Source: Azolla caroliniana
Taxonomy: Eukaryota; Polypodiophyta
DNA length: 64,000 nucleotides
NCBI GenBank assembly: GCA_043228905.1
Contig: JBHGNT010000017.1
Span: 15,934,001 to 15,998,000, forward strand
Reading direction: 5' to 3'
The notes under the pieces are model-generated. The model ran no database searches. It was not told the origin of the DNA and saw only the letters and a program-made list of their open reading frames with translations. Positions 1-13,145 of this stretch are shown here, in pieces; position 1 is the first letter of the stretch; each line of letters begins with the position of its first letter. A program made the translations under genes and the position numbers.

Positions 1-586
1 TCAATAAATGTTTAAACGTTGATGGTTTGCAGATATGAAATGTAGTTAACTTAAAGAAAATCATAATGGTTAACTCAAGGCACAAGTTAAGATTAATGGT
101 TTTACCATCTTGAGGAGATGTAGGTTCCAGAAGTGGAAGTTACATTTATTGTTAGACTTGAAAATGTTTTAAGTATAAGAGGTAACATTGTAATCCTTAA
201 TGCCATCATCTATAAATTTAGTGCTCATTAACATCCATAAATTCACAACTCAAGAAATGTATACAATATTCATAAACAATTTTGATAAATCCATAACTCC
301 TAAAATGTAGATGATACTCATAAACTATCAAAACTGCCAAACTTAGATGTAAACATTAATATATCAATTTGAACATATCACATAGTTATCAAGGTATCCA
401 CAATGCTCACCTCTTCTTCATTTTGAGAACTCCCCTACAAAATTTGTGAAAAAATGGCATTTGCAAGGTTCAATTACCATCAACACAATTATTAATGGTT
501 TTTTGTTAATAAATGAAGCACATGTTCACCATAAGGTAGCTTGTTCTGCAACATACTTCTTTACAATATCGATATGCATCTTTTTC
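1..586. other. AT-rich stretch without a recognisable gene
   Basis: No convincing reading frame, tRNA or repeat boundary is visible. It lies beyond the 3' end of the minus-strand LINE that starts at about 587, so part of it may be that LINE's 3' untranslated region or tail. No poly-T run marks an end. Confidence 0.5.
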
Positions 587-3545
587 TCATATACTTCTTC
601 TAGGGCTACCACATATACCTAGCCATTCGCCAACGGGAACCACATTATGACCAATCTGCCACCAAAAGAGCATGATCTTTTCAGGCATATGTAGACGCCA
701 GAGACCCTTCCAAAAGGTAATGAGCACCTCATCAGGGATGCCCAATGTTCGCCAACCATTGCGAAGGGGGCCGTCTAGCTGTAGTTGTAAAGTTTGACCC
801 AATTTAGTGTTGTATTCGAAGAAATGGCAGAGTCTGTCGTCATGTTTCCACCTGAAATCCCCTAGGTTCCATTCTAGTTCGACAAGGGGACGACAATCGT
901 ATACCCATAACTTCCAATGGAGTTCCATCTTAGCAATATCCGGGTCTGTCTTCTAGATGTTATCAACATGTGCCACCCCTCGATTGGGTGCCAAGAGCCC
1001 CTACTCTGACTCTCCCCAAAAAATGTAGCTCTTCCCGATCCACTCACGCCCTTCAGCAACTTAACCATTCCAGCCTCATCAAAGAGACCGAACCATGCAT
1101 CTTCTCTCACCTCCCCCATTGGAACCCTGTCAACTGCCTCAACTATCAATCTCCACATTTTCATAGCTCTCGTGAGGGGAGGGAATGGGTCCTCCTGGGC
1201 TCCTCTTGAAACAACCATGTGTCTCCAATTGTCTATAGAGTGGAGCCCTGTCTGCGCCAGCTTTCCCCATGCTAGGCCCTTAAGCCGCCCTAACATCATG
1301 TTGTCACTTGTTCACACATGAGGATTCCAAAATAATGGTTCTCTCGTCCACTCAATTAGTGTCTCCGAGGTGTGCTTGACCAAATGATGTCATACGTGAC
1401 ACCATGCTTGCAAGATGGAGTTCGTGACCCTGTCCTCTGGTTGACAAGCCATCTTGGGTGGGACTCCGCTCGTGCAACACCATTTCAAGGAGTCAAGCCA
1501 AGGCCTACCATACTTGGGAGTTCTTGGTTGCAACCTGTTGTGAAGTAGTACCTTCCAACACTCCTTACTTGGCAGGAGGCATCGAACCACCATTTTGGCT
1601 AGCAATGCTCGGCTTTGCATTAAGGGGTGTATGAGGCCAAGCCCCCTTTTGGGCCGCAGTTGCGTTAACCAGCGCCATGACACTTTGGTGGCAACCATTG
1701 GGTTGTCATTACCTTACCATATAAACCCCCTGATGGCAGCCTTAATCGCGTGCAAGCCTGCAGGGTCCATAATCCAGCATGAGACTAACATCCACATGGT
1801 GGCGAGCATCAGTTTGTTCGCAATAAGGACCCTATCAGTGAAGGATAATTTAGATCTACTCCATTGGTTCAACTTCCTGCTTATTTGGCTTGCACATGGG
1901 ACAATTGCACTCCCTTGGATATTGGCATCCCCATCGTAAATCCTAGGTACTTGAATGATGTCCCATCAGGGACCCATGTAAAATCGGCACGGGGTTGCCA
2001 CCTTGGTTTCTCTTGTTCACTGAACCAGAGGCCTTGGGTTTTATCCCAATTGACCTTGGCACCAACGGCTTGACAAAAGTCCTCGACAAGATGTTTAGCC
2101 CGTTGCAAATTCTCCTTATCGCCCTACAAGAAAAGGTCCTGGACCATATCGTCGGCATATTAAGATAACAGAAGATCTTCGGTTGCATTGGGAATGGGCA
2201 ATCCCCTCAGTCCGTTGCTTGGTGCTTGTAAGTAGGGGAGAGAAAGCCTCGGTTACAAATAGATAGAGATATGGGGCTAGGGGACAACCTTGCCTCACTA
2301 TGCGGTTTAGTTGGAAGGCGGGCCCCTAGCATCAACTACTAGCACACTATTGGTAGCAGTCCAATAGAGTCCAGAAGTGCAATTCCTCCATTTTTGGGGT
2401 AGGCCCATAGCTCTCATCACATTTTCCAAAAAGGGCCATAGCAACTTGTCGTAGGCCTTTCCGAAGTTTAACATCAGAATAGTCAAGCTCGATATGGAGC
2501 GATTTGCCAATGCCTTAACTTCCCAGAGAAACAACACATTATCAAGATACACCTACTCTTGATAAACCCTATTTGATTCTCATGTATGATGTCTAGTAAG
2601 AAGCTTGCCAACCGTCAAGCTAGGACTTTTGCAAGTGTCTTGTATATTGTGTTAAGGATCGTGATTGGATGCCACTAGCGCAACTCTAGGCTTTGCTTTG
2701 CCACTTTGGGGATGAGACAGATCATCCCCTAAGCTAGACCAGTTGGCATCGTTCCTGAGGTCCAAATCTCCTGAACCCCAACTTCCAATGACAGGATAAC
2801 ACTTTCCCAATGAATCTCAAAAAAAACTCATGAGAGACCATCGGGTCAGGGGCATGCTCCTCTCTGCAATTCCCTAAGTGCCTTCGAGAGTTCTAATCGA
2901 GAAATGGGGCTATCGAGCACAACTTCTATCTCATGGGTTACCTTGGGGTGAATGCAAGTCATCACCCTATCAGCCAGCTCTGTGTTTTGCCTCATATTCA
3001 TAGGTGCGAGTAGGTCTCGGCAATATTGTGTTGCCATATGCAGAATCTCATCCTTGTCCTTCATTATTGAGCCATCTGGTTTGCACAACCCTTGTATATG
3101 TCCACCACCTCCCTTGGGTGCCCTGTACTAAAAGAAATGTCGGTTGACCTTGTCGTCTGTTCTTGCCCACCATGTTGCGGTCCTTCGAAATATCATTCGG
3201 TTCTTCTCCAAGGTCCTTTCCCACACCTTCATCTTTGCTTCCTCCAGCTTAGATCTAGACCAATTGCAATTAGGGTCTGCTTGTAGCAACCGTTGCGTTG
3301 GCGCAATGGACTTACTTAATTTTGTTTCAATGGTTTTGACCTACTGGAGGGCACACTTGGTTTCCTATTGGAAAAAGGAGGAGAGGGCCAATTTTTTCTG
3401 CAAATCCTCACTGGCCGATTCACTTACAATGGTCTCCTGCCATATACTATGTAGACCTGCCTTCACCTCTACACTCTTCATGATCTTTGTGGGGATTTTC
3501 ACATTGAGACTCCCGTTGCTACTGTTGGGTGGGTTAAGGTCTAGT
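587..3545 (-). mobile_element. LINE-1 (older LINE), segment 1: ORF2 reverse transcriptase to C-terminal zinc-binding part, decayed
   Basis: Minus-strand frames at 2846-3088, 2307-2552, 2116-2298, 1881-2188, 1390-1698, 874-1299 and 587-928 give an L1-type ORF2 in order. FGKAYDKLLWPF lies near 2430-2465 and MRQGCPLAPYLYLF near 2257-2298, as in a LINE reverse transcriptase palm. LWRLHMPEKIMLFWWQ near 655-705 is the usual opening of the C-terminal zinc-binding domain (zf-RVT). The frame shifts and stops many times, so it is dead. It ends abruptly at 3545, next to the target duplication of a gypsy element. The matching 5' parts of a LINE in the same orientation follow, in the right order, at 10801-10935, 34371-35043, 40625-41022 and 42173-43113. 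Confidence 0.88.
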
Positions 3546-3550
3546 CTCAT

Positions 3551-4021
3551 TGTTGTCCGCTAGAATTGTAACCGCCAGACATAATGCGTAAAATATGAAA
3601 AATGTATTGGAAGCGTTAAGGAAAGAGATGTAACGGTTCACGCGAGAAGCGTGACCGACTGAACGCCCTGTGTATATAAAGGGCAGAAATCCTTTGTAAG
3701 AGGTAGCGTGTAATTTTTGAGCGTGAGGTTTTTTCTAATAGAATCTTATCTTCTCTGATTTTTTGTGTCTGTGCAACCCATGCTGTCTTGTGTAATCTCT
3801 GTGCTATTCGTAAGTGCGTCTCTATAAGCATAGGGTAAGAGTCAGCGTAGTAGCGCACTCAGGTTCTTGGTCGTAGCCGTGAACCTTCACCCATAGATAC
3901 ACATTATTACACAACTAACGGATTACGGCTCATGCCTCGTGTGGCGTCATACCTTGCCACGCAATCACCTTGAGGTCTATCTCGAAGGACTGAAGATAGG
4001 CAGTGTTCCATATCGGTAACA
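3551..4021 (+). repeat. 5' LTR of gypsy element G
   Basis: A 471 bp repeat matching 10446-10795. The right copy is shorter because it lacks a segment corresponding to roughly 3840-3960. A TATA-like GTATATAAAGG lies near 3671. The LTR is followed by TTTGGCACGCCTGGTG (about 4024-4039), which is in the position of a primer binding site. Confidence 0.9.
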
Positions 4022-4300
4022 CGTTTGGCACGCCTGGTGATCTATGATTTCTTGCAAACGAACAACAAGGAATGGATGTCTAGCCGTAGATGACCCAGAG
4101 AACTGACCCGGCAAAGCCGACCGCTCACGAAGTTCATCACACACCAGACAGAGGAGCGCGCAAAGCAAAAACCTCACCTTAGCTATTCCTTTCAGGACTA
4201 CAAGGTTGACTCCACATTCACAGAACACTGCAACGTCAAGTAGGAAGTCCTGTCACCACACGAGAACCGTGGTCTTCCCCTGCCCACCATAGCATCCAGA

Positions 4301-5027
4301 ATGGCCTTCTTCTATCCACGCTTCAACGACAAAATAGACACCACAAGCCACATCCGGCTGTTCTTGAATGTTTGGAACGCTAATCACATGGCGCAACGAC
4401 TTCTAGAGGCGGAAGCGCACCAATCGAAGATTGCAGAGTTCAGATTAACTCTAGATGGTAGAGCGGCATGCTGGCACTCTCAGATGGACCTAGCAGCAAT
4501 CATGACCTTCGATCAACTGCAATCAACATTTTTGCAATTTTTCCATAGAAGGGTACCACAACGAGAGATTATTGGGCAATTTTACACCATCAAGCAATCG
4601 CCAACAAAATCTGTCGTGGATTTTAGTCTACGATTCCAAAGTCTATGATGACAGATTACACAGGCCCCAACAGATGAGGAAGCTAAGGAGACATTTTTGG
4701 CAACATAATTGTATCAGTTTTCGACGAGGACGCAACAAAATCCACGTACCCACTTAGGAAATGGCTGCACAACCCAAGGGCATAACACCATTATGTGCAG
4801 AAGACATAAATATGCTAGAAGGGGTAGATGATGCAGAGCTGGAAGCACACCTTGATGATCACCCATGGATCGTCCCATTATTTGAAATTGATATTATAGA
4901 AATCGTTGCGGATTACGTGCCCAATAATACGCTTCAGGAAGAGGTGTGTGAGCCAGATCTAGAATCGTTACTAGAGCTAAACAGGGCACGAGCAACATTT
5001 GACTGGGAAATGGAAATCGCATGGTGA
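4301..5027 (+). pseudogene. gag and linker region of gypsy element G
   Basis: 4301-4648 encodes a retrotransposon gag-like domain: RLTLDGRAACWHSQMDLAA followed by FDQLQSTFLQFFHRRV, the usual pattern of plant gypsy gag. It stops early at 4648. 4761-5027 is an acidic open piece in another frame that probably lies between gag and pol. No zinc knuckle or protease motif was found here, so this part appears deleted or degraded. Confidence 0.75.
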
Positions 5028-5264
5028 GTCTCCGCCTCAACATTAGAAGAAGTCAACGTCGGAACGACAACGGATCCACGAGTACTCTCAATTGCAAAGG
5101 ATTTACCCCTAAGTTAGAAGGAATCAATCATAGCGCTGCTCAAGGAATATAAAGATGTGTTCGCTTGGTCCCACGAAGACATGAAGGGGTTGGACCCATA
5201 GTTTTACCAGCATAAGATCAACTTAGCTACCAATGAGAAACCCGTACAACAATGTCGGTATCGA

Positions 5265-5843
5265 ATGAATCCGAATTATGCGGCTCGCGTAAAAGAGGAA
5301 ATTGACAAACTTCTCAAGGCAGGGTTTATTCGACTAGTTAAGCAAGCTACGTGGCTAAGCCCAATAGTCGTAGTACCGAAGAAAAATGGCAAAATCCGCG
5401 TTTGCGTAGACTATCGGAAATTGAACGCCGTAACAATTACAGATGCGTTCCCCTTACCTTTCACCAACAGTGTACTAGACACAGTCGCAGGGCATGACAT
5501 GTACAGTTTTCTGGACGACTTCAACGGATATAATCAAGTACGCATGCATCCTGACGACCAAGAGAAGACGACGTTTGTCACCAACTGGGGGGTTTATGTC
5601 GCGGTAGTCATGATGTTTGGGTTAAAGACGACGCATGCCACAACCAAAGCACTTAGCCGTTTCTTGGGACAAATACGTTGGCATAGTCATATGTTACATG
5701 GTATTTGGCAGATTTTGCCACGCCACTACATGCCGCCATACACCGCACACCTTTCAAATGTACGACAGTTGAAGAAAAAGTGTACGACGCACTTAAGATA
5801 CTGTAAACCCAAGCACCGGTCGTACAACCATCGGATTGGGTGA
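5265..5843 (+). pseudogene. reverse transcriptase N-terminal half of gypsy element G
   Basis: YAARVKEEIDKLLKAGFI, IVVVPKKNGKIRVCVDYRKLN and YSFLDDFNGYNQVRMHPDD are the opening fingers and palm motifs of a Ty3/gypsy reverse transcriptase. After about 5630 the frame is lost. The YADD-containing palm is not found, so the enzyme is dead. RNase H follows at once in another frame. Confidence 0.88.
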
Positions 5844-6319
5844 AACCGTTCCATGTCTTTGTGGATGCTTCAGATATAGCAATAGGTAGCACGTTGATGC
5901 AACTCACCGAGCCGAATTGGTATAGAACAGTCTATTACGCTAGTCGAAAGCTATCAACGGCCGAACGTAACTACTCCACAACAGAACGGGAGGCGTTGGG
6001 AATGATATACAACATCAATAAATTCTGCCATTATCTTCTGGGGAGAAAATTTACGTTTCACGTAGATCATGTGCTATTGCTCTACCTTGTGGAGAAACAA
6101 GTGCTGACAAGAAAACTGGCTAGATGGATGCTATTGCTCCAAGAATTCGACTTCATAATTCAGCATCGCCTAGGTACGCAGCACGTTGTAGCAGATTTCT
6201 TGAGCAGGGTGGATAACGGGGAAACTGCAAGGAAAGATGACAATGACTTTCCCGATGCAGACGTTCTGCGGGTCGTGATGGTAACGTCATGGGAAGAGGA
6301 AAATTTTCCGGATCGATGA
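5840..6319 (+). pseudogene. RNase H domain of gypsy element G
   Basis: FHVFVDASDIAIGSTLMQ contains the first catalytic Asp. YYASRKLSTAERNYSTTERE contains the catalytic Glu. FTFHVDHVLLLYLVEKQ contains a further Asp. The C-terminal part, QHRLGTQHVVADFLSRV, is typical of the gypsy RNase H to integrase linker. This 159-residue stretch is open and is the best preserved part of the element. Confidence 0.9.
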
Positions 6320-6322
6320 CTA

Positions 6323-6902
6323 ATGGAAATGACATACTTTCTGACTAAAGGAATGCCACCGCCACAATTAAGGACGAACGAAAAGAAGCAATTGGCTGTC
6401 TATAACTTTAACTTTTGCCTGGTGGAAGGAATATTGTATCACAAGGGCAACGATGGAATCTGGCGACGCGGGGTACGTCAAGATGAGAAGGAAGCTGTTT
6501 TGCGCGAAGTTCACTGTGGTACGACAGGGGGGCACTATGCGGGAGATGTTATGGCCAGAAAAATATGGCAAGCTGGTCTATGGTGGCCTACCACGCAAAA
6601 GGACGCGCACCTCTATTGCAAGCAATGTGATTTATGTCAACGATTGGGTTAGTCCACAGAGGGCGCGAGAATGCCACATCAACCCGTTCTTCCGCTAGAT
6701 CCATTCTAGAAGTGGGGTCTTGATTTTGTGGGACCCTTTACACCGACAACAACGCGAACAGGTAATAGATATATTCTGGTAGCAATAACAGATAATGTAC
6801 TCATACTTCTTCAAACAAATTGGGAGAGGTTTACGGCGCAATTAAAAATGGCGTTAGACAAATGCTGGATGGCGTGGGCAACACAAGTGGTGGAGGGCAA
6901 AA
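6323..6902 (+). pseudogene. integrase of gypsy element G, interrupted
   Basis: 6323-6652 encodes the HHCC zinc-binding region, with REVHCGTTGGHYAGDVMARK and CKQCDLCQRLG. The catalytic core then starts (KWGLDFVGPFTP at about 6712-6747) but contains stops. It is cut at 6902 by the LTR of a second element. The catalytic D,D-35-E core is therefore incomplete. Confidence 0.85.
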
Positions 6903-7656
6903 TGTGAAAGTGTTTTTAGAAGCTAAGCCATTGAACATTAGAAGAATATAAAGTATGGATAATTCACATTTGGAGGCGAAGAACACGAACCAAGACCTTA
7001 GGAAGAAGTCAAAAGTAAAAGTAAGAGACCAAGAGAAAAGTAAAAAGAGAAAAAGCGGACCATAAAAAATAGTAAAAAAGGAATAGTCATAACTCCTTCG
7101 TTTTTCACCCAAATATGATGTTTAAATATGGGTTAGAAATCTTGTAAAGAGAGCTATCTATAGCGTTTTAAATCACTAAATTCGGAGCTCTGAGGAGGGA
7201 GATATGATGATTAGAAGGTCGTTGGGTCTTAGTTAAAAATAGGAGATAAAAAGCTTCTAAAAATAGCATGAACGAGGAGGAAGAAGAAAATTATAAAAGA
7301 GGAAGTGATAGTCATAGACGGGAAAACTAATAGGGAGAGAATCCTAATAGAGGAGAGGGAGTCTTAGGAAGAGATATCTTAGTGAAAGAGGAAGGGTCTA
7401 AATTGTGGTTTTTGAGTGATTGGTAGTAAGAAGGTCTTTGGTTTCTTAGTTGAATGTGGAGTTTATCTCCTTTGTATTGTCTTGATGTTGGAATATCATA
7501 ACAATCTTATCTCTTTCTCATCTTCTCTATCTTTTTTTCTTAATTTCTTGAGTCTCTCTTGATCTATATAATATATTGTGAGTCACAACTCCATCTAACC
7601 GGTTTGGTAAAGCCCTCATATAGTGTAAGATTACCCTTTGTCTTAAACACCTCATC
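6903..7656 (+). repeat. LTR of element A1
   Basis: About 754 bp, starting TGTGAAAGTG and ending CCTCATCA. It matches the reverse complement of 24000-24772 over its whole length, including a purine/AAAGT-rich block at 7000-7080 and CTAACCGGTTTGG near 7597. The primer-site-like TTTTTGGCGCTCTAGCGG follows at about 7658. Confidence 0.88.
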
Positions 7657-7740
7657 ATTTTTGGCGCTCTAGCGGGGGTCGATCCTTTCCGTATAGGAGG
7701 GAGAACTTATCCTTTCTTTGTGTTACTATACTACATTAAC

Positions 7741-8975
7741 TTAGCTATGTAGTTTGCGTTTTCGGGTGAAAGAACACAAGATGCTGGTGCCTTTTTAGCA
7801 TCCTTTGAGAATCATGCTATCTCTATTGGACGCATCACCGATAATGAGAAGTTACCTTTGTTGGTAGCTACATTCTATGGTCGAGCTCGAGATTGGTATG
7901 ACTCTCTTCCACCAAATGAACAAGGAGAATATCAATTGTTGGTACACCAATTTCGTTCTAGATACATTCCACGACGAAATGAAACGGAAGTAAGAGAGGA
8001 GATTTTTCGACTAAAGATGGAATCACCTTTTGGTTTCATATAGTATGAAAGAAATTTCAAGGATTTGTGGACGATGTGGATTCGTCTTCGCGGTGGCATT
8101 GAAGACGAGTGGTTTAAGATGGAACGATTCAAGATGGGCCTTGACATGCATTTCCGTTTGGAGGCAAGCTTGAAGGATCCAACATCTTTTCAAGCTCTTA
8201 TCCAAGTTTGTCAAGGTTATGATTGACAAGTGAAGGTGATGAGTTCCATGGGGTTTAGGGTGCAAATTTGATGCCTCGTGCCAACTTTCAAGCCTCATCT
8301 TCAATTCTGCATGGTGGACAAGTGTTTCCAAATGTGTATACCACCACAACAATAAACCCAACAAGTATATCTCAAGAAGTGGAACAAGTGAAGAGTGAAC
8401 AAGATACAATGGAATTGGTGAATCGACGCTTTGATGAAGTGATGGCCCACTTGCGACAATCCCAAGCAATTCACAACATTATTCCCGATGGTGGTGGCTC
8501 TAGAGGGCATCAAGGTGTAATTTGTTATTCTTGTCAAGAGGAGGGACACATCTCAACAAGATGTCCTCATCGACAACAAAGAAGCATGGGAAGAGGCATG
8601 TATCAAGTGCAACGGAATGGACAACGAGCTATCAACAATGGAGTCGAAGGAGGCGAATCCATAACACTTCATATGGCTCAAGTTCCTACAATTCCTCACA
8701 ATGTGAATCTTCTTAATTTTATTGATGATAGTGATAGTGCTTGTGAAGTAGCTCCTGTGAAAAGGACAAGGGCCTCGCAAAAGGAGAAAGAAGTTGATGG
8801 AGAATCTAGTGCCTCGAGAGAAAAGAAGAAGTCTAAGGAGAATGAGGAAGAGGAGAAATTGAGAAGGAGACACTCCAAAAGGAAGATAAAGATGGAGGAT
8901 ATTCCTATGGGAGAAGGTGTAGAAGCTTCCAATCGGAAGCATGAATTGATATCGAGTGGACCAAGGATAACATGA
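7741..8975 (+). pseudogene. gag of element A1, with zinc knuckle
   Basis: The N-terminal part (about 7741-8226) reads as a gypsy gag: TFYGRARDWYDSLPPNEQGE, then HQFRSRYIPRRNETEVREEI. It has a stop at 8041-8043. The C-terminal part (8268-8975, 235 residues open) holds one CCHC zinc knuckle, CYSCQEEGHISTRC (Cys86-Cys99 of that frame). A highly charged Lys/Glu-rich tail follows. One stop separates the main domains and the frame breaks near 8226. Confidence 0.82.
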
Positions 8976-9053
8976 CCAAAACTTCTCCAATTATCTCCCA
9001 CATTACGAAAGGAGTGGGGAAAGCTTGCAAGTATCAGCCAAAGTAGGAAGACC

Positions 9054-9755
9054 GTGCATTATGTGGGGATCATGAGAGTAGAAGATCGAAAGGACATACG
9101 TCCAACCATCCCGGTCTCCATCAAAGGGTTTCACATCAAAGATGCCTTGGTTGATAGTGGTGCTAGGGTAAGCTTGATTTCTGAATTTGTAGTAAACAAA
9201 GTGGGAATTCCTATAACTAGGTCATCTTCAACAAGGGTGATTGTAGTAGATAGTGGAGTGGTGCATTGCACAAGCATAGTCGAGGATGTGTTCATCAGGT
9301 GTTTTGGGATAAGAGGAGAAGCTTGCAACAAATACCACATCAACTTGAAGGAAAGTGTATCAATTTCCCCAAAGCTTCGGCAATTGAGTGTTGAACAAAA
9401 GGAAGAATTTATGCAAGAGTTCAACGCATGGTTACAAGAAAGTTACAATTATAAGATGGAAGATTTGAAGTGTGTGTCACCTATAGTTTTGGTTCCAAAG
9501 AAAAATGAGATCAATTTCAAACCCTTGAATGATTCGACCAAACGAGATCAAATTTCACTTCCTTTCCGAGATGAGATTGTAGATCAAATGATCATTTATA
9601 CAAAACAAGGTAGTGTGGACAATGTGTTGTGCCAAGAAGATGTGGATGATTCAAAGATCAACATAATTCAAAAGATGATCATTCCAACAAGTCTCGAAGC
9701 TTTGAGGTATTTGTGCAAAAGGTTCGCTCGCTCGAAAGATTCATTCATATGTTGA
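9054..9755 (+). pseudogene. aspartic protease and start of reverse transcriptase of element A1
   Basis: ALVDSGARVSLISEFVV is a retroviral-type aspartic protease active site (DSGA). Further on, CVSPIVLVPKKNE and FKPLNDSTKRDQISLPF are the start of a gypsy reverse transcriptase with pieces missing between motifs. The frame ends at 9755 and no palm motif follows, so pol is truncated. Confidence 0.75.
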
Positions 9756-9848
9756 CATGCTTACTTCTATCAAGATTTATGTATCCATGGGCCTACTTGT
9801 GTATGGAGAGTTGACAAAGACATAATAATTGTAGTAACCTCTTTCCTT

Positions 9849-10445
9849 GTGTTGACAAGGAGAAAGATGGTGATGGCAATTGGCAATGTGCGTGTGTGTT
9901 GGGGCAGTACGCGAGGACCTATCAGAGGATTATCGTATGCTAGCAAACCAACACTCCGAGGAACTCACACAACTATTAGACGACTTCAGGGAAAGTCAAG
10001 AACATATTTTTCTCCGACTAATGGAGATCAAGAGCGAACAATAGCGTACGGAGCCAATTATGGTACCCGATACTGATTCCACTGAGCACGGGGAGCCTCA
10101 ACCTAATTCATCGGAGATGAGAACTACGCCAGGCAACATTGCGGACAATACGGACAGGACAGAGCCTTAGCCAACCGTTTGCCCACAGACGAAAGAACCA
10201 GCCCTAGCAAAAAGGAATGAGCCAGTAGAGCCGGGTCCGACCACGCCGGGAGAATTTGACAACATTGAAACCCCCACGACGGTGGAGCAGGGATAGTACG
10301 CGCAACAAAGCAACGAAGCACCTACGGACATTACGCCGTTTCCGAACCAGAACGTATGAGCGGAGCCGAACATCCTGGACATCTTGGAGGATGAATAGAG
10401 GGATGGGTCCGACGTGCCATGGCACTGTCCCACATGCGTGCCAGG
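9849..10445 (+). pseudogene. 3' tail of element G between the nested insertion and the 3' LTR
   Basis: A frame starting near 9906 reads AVREDLSEDYRMLANQHSEE and runs into a Glu/Pro/Thr-rich stretch with scattered stops up to the 3' LTR. It looks like the disordered 3' coding tail of the host gypsy element. I find no named domain. Confidence 0.45.
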
Positions 10446-10795
10446 TGTTGTCCGCCAGAATTGTAACCGGCAGACATAATGAGTAAACTATGAAAAATGT
10501 ATTAGAAGCGTTAAGGAAAGAGATGTAACGGTTCACGCGAGAAGCATGACCAGCTGAACGCCCTATGTATATAAAGGACAGAAATCCTATAGAGTGTGGG
10601 GTTTTTTCTAATAGTATCTTATCTTCTCTGATTTTCTGTGTCTATGCAACCCGTGTCTTGTGTAATCTCTATGCTATTCGTAAGTGTGTCTCTGTAAGCA
10701 TAGGGTAAGAGTCAGCGTAGCTAAAGTCAGCGCAGCAATCACCTTGAGGTCTATCTCGAAGGACTGAAGATAGACAATGTTCCATATCGGTAACA
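10446..10795 (+). repeat. 3' LTR of gypsy element G
   Basis: 350 bp, starting TGTTGTCCGC and ending GGTAACA, matching 3551-4021 with an internal deletion. The target duplication CTCAT follows at 10796-10800. Confidence 0.9.
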
Positions 10796-10800
10796 CTCAT

Positions 10801-10935
10801 CGACTAGTCGACTAGTGATAAGAGAAGGTAAGACTTGCCAAGATTACGAAGGAGCCCCCAACTCTTCAAGGGACGAGTTGATGTATATGCAGTCTACCAC
10901 TCCTAACACTCACGACAACTCTGGAGAAGTGTAGT
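10801..10935 (-). mobile_element. LINE-1, segment 2 (short piece between two LTR elements)
   Basis: 135 bp lying between the target duplication of element G and the start of gypsy element F. Its place in the order of LINE fragments makes it part of LINE-1 ORF2 between the endonuclease and the reverse transcriptase. It contains the repeated TCGACTAGTCGACTAGT. No protein motif is visible in so short a piece, so the assignment rests on position. Confidence 0.55.
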
Positions 10936-11349
10936 TGTCATGATATGGCAAGACATGAACCCATGACCTTATGTTACATGGGTCGAGCTCTTGACCATTA
11001 CACTATCTATTGTAATACGTAGGATATTATTTTTATTTTAAAGTTTTGTTATAGAAAATTAATGTATATTACAAATTTCTCTGGAACATTCTAGAAGCTT
11101 CAGGACTACTCCTAAGAACACTATAAAAGGAGGCACAAGGCATTATTTCGAACCAAATCGGTTCAACGCCAGTCTTAAGCCTCCTAGCCTTCCTTGTATA
11201 TTCTTCTCACATAATATATCGTTGTCATCATCATTTTCTGTCCCTCGATCTCTCACTCTCTCTCTCTTCTCGAGTGTTCTAGACCCTCTATGCACAAATA
11301 TTTCTCTCTTAGTACTAATTTCTTCTCTGCCTCAGTATTATTCCTGACA
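10936..11349 (+). repeat. 5' LTR of gypsy element F
   Basis: 414 bp, TGTCATGATATGG to CCTGACA. CACTATAAAAGGAGG at about 11119 is a clear TATA-type promoter, and the same block recurs in the 3' LTR near 34122. A pyrimidine-rich leader follows. Confidence 0.85.
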
Positions 11350-11487
11350 GTTTGAATCGATTTTCCCTCCTTTCCTCTTCCTTTTATCTTCTTACATATC
11401 CCCTTTTTTCCGGTCTTCTTTCCGGTTTCCCTCATTTTCTTACCCCTTTTTTCCCTTCATACTAATCCTCTTATCCTCCCTAGTAAA

Positions 11488-12333
<846 letters not shown>

Positions 12334-12933
12334 CGATTACGCCAAGGTGATCGTCCAGCCTCCGCATACGCTGCAGATTTCTGCCTACTCGCCGCCAATA
12401 TCCCTTGGGATGATCAAGCATTGATGGAGCAATTTTGTTATGGTTTACGCAATGATGTCAAGGATTTACTCTTGACCTTCCCCGAAGAACCAAAGTCATT
12501 AACATAAGCAATCAATCGCGCGGTGAGATGCGACAACCTCCTTTTCGAACGACGTTCAGAACGGCAATTCTAGATGCCGAGGGCAAGATCAGAGCCCACC
12601 TATGCCTCAGTGGTAGCGAAACCTTTTCTGAGGGAGTCATATAATGGGTCTCTAGTGAATACTCCGACACCGATGGAGATTGGCACTACATGTCGTCGCG
12701 GACCATTATCGGAAGAAGAAAAGCAGCGACGTCGAGCAAATCGACTATGTCTTTATTGCGGTGGACTAGGGCATATTGCAGTAAATTGTTCCCAAATAGT
12801 TGCTAGTTCTAATTGTACTGAACCCGAGTCTATTTCAGTAGGAATATCTGATAGTCCTAATAGTACCAATAGCCCAAATCTAGCGAACAAATTTGATGTC
12901 CTTAGTCAGTTAGAAGAAGAGTTAAACGACTAA
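12334..12933 (+). pseudogene. gag C-terminal part of element F with zinc knuckle
   Basis: After a frame break near 12333 the gag core continues (AYAADFCLLAANIPWDDQAL in another frame). Then 12574-12933 encodes one CCHC knuckle, CLYCGGLGHIAVNC, preceded by RRRANR. This arrangement is normal for the gag of this gypsy group. Stops at 12333 and about 12507 show it is inactive. Confidence 0.82.
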
Positions 12934-12959
12934 GTCCAGCCAAAATAGGAGCCGTTTGG

Positions 12960-13145
12960 TTGGACAGTCCTAGATCTATGCAACCCATTAGTGGTTCCAT
13001 TCCCTCTAAGGAAGTTAGCAATGTGTTTGTAGCCCACGTAAGAGTTAGTACTAAAAGTACCCCTCTAGTACATGTCTTAGCACTTCTAGATTCTAGAGCT
13101 AATTCTTGCTTCATGGATAGGAATTTTGCCCAAGCTCATCAGATA
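12960..13145 (+). pseudogene. aspartic protease of element F, 5' part
   Basis: VLALLDSRANSCFMDRNFAQ corresponds to the usual ALLDSGA..CF.D..FA protease site, with Gly changed to Arg (DSRA). The domain stops at about 13145, where a (TG)n-bearing LTR remnant begins. It resumes at about 32600 (FNIISIPEHPIVLVLPWFEL). Confidence 0.8.

Larger units (their letters stand above)
6903..9755 (+). mobile_element. Athila/Tat-like gypsy element A1, 5' part, inserted in element G
   Basis: An LTR (6903-7656) is followed by gag, protease and the first part of a reverse transcriptase. No 3' LTR of this family is present before element G resumes near 9850, so the 3' half was lost. The same LTR stands alone in the opposite orientation at 24000-24772. 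The family (Athila/Tat-like) is inferred from the long LTR, the TTTTTGGCGCT primer-site start and the protease followed by an unspaced reverse transcriptase. Confidence 0.75.
3551..10795 (+). mobile_element. Ty3/gypsy element G, with LTRs and target duplication
   Basis: Both ends carry the same LTR, starting TGTTGTCCGC at 3551 and 10446 and ending GGTAACA at 4021 and 10795. The five bases CTCAT lie immediately before (3546-3550) and after (10796-10800), a perfect target-site duplication, so this is one insertion into the older LINE. Inside, in gypsy order, are gag, reverse transcriptase, RNase H and integrase, all broken. A second element (from 6903) is inserted in the integrase core. Confidence 0.92.
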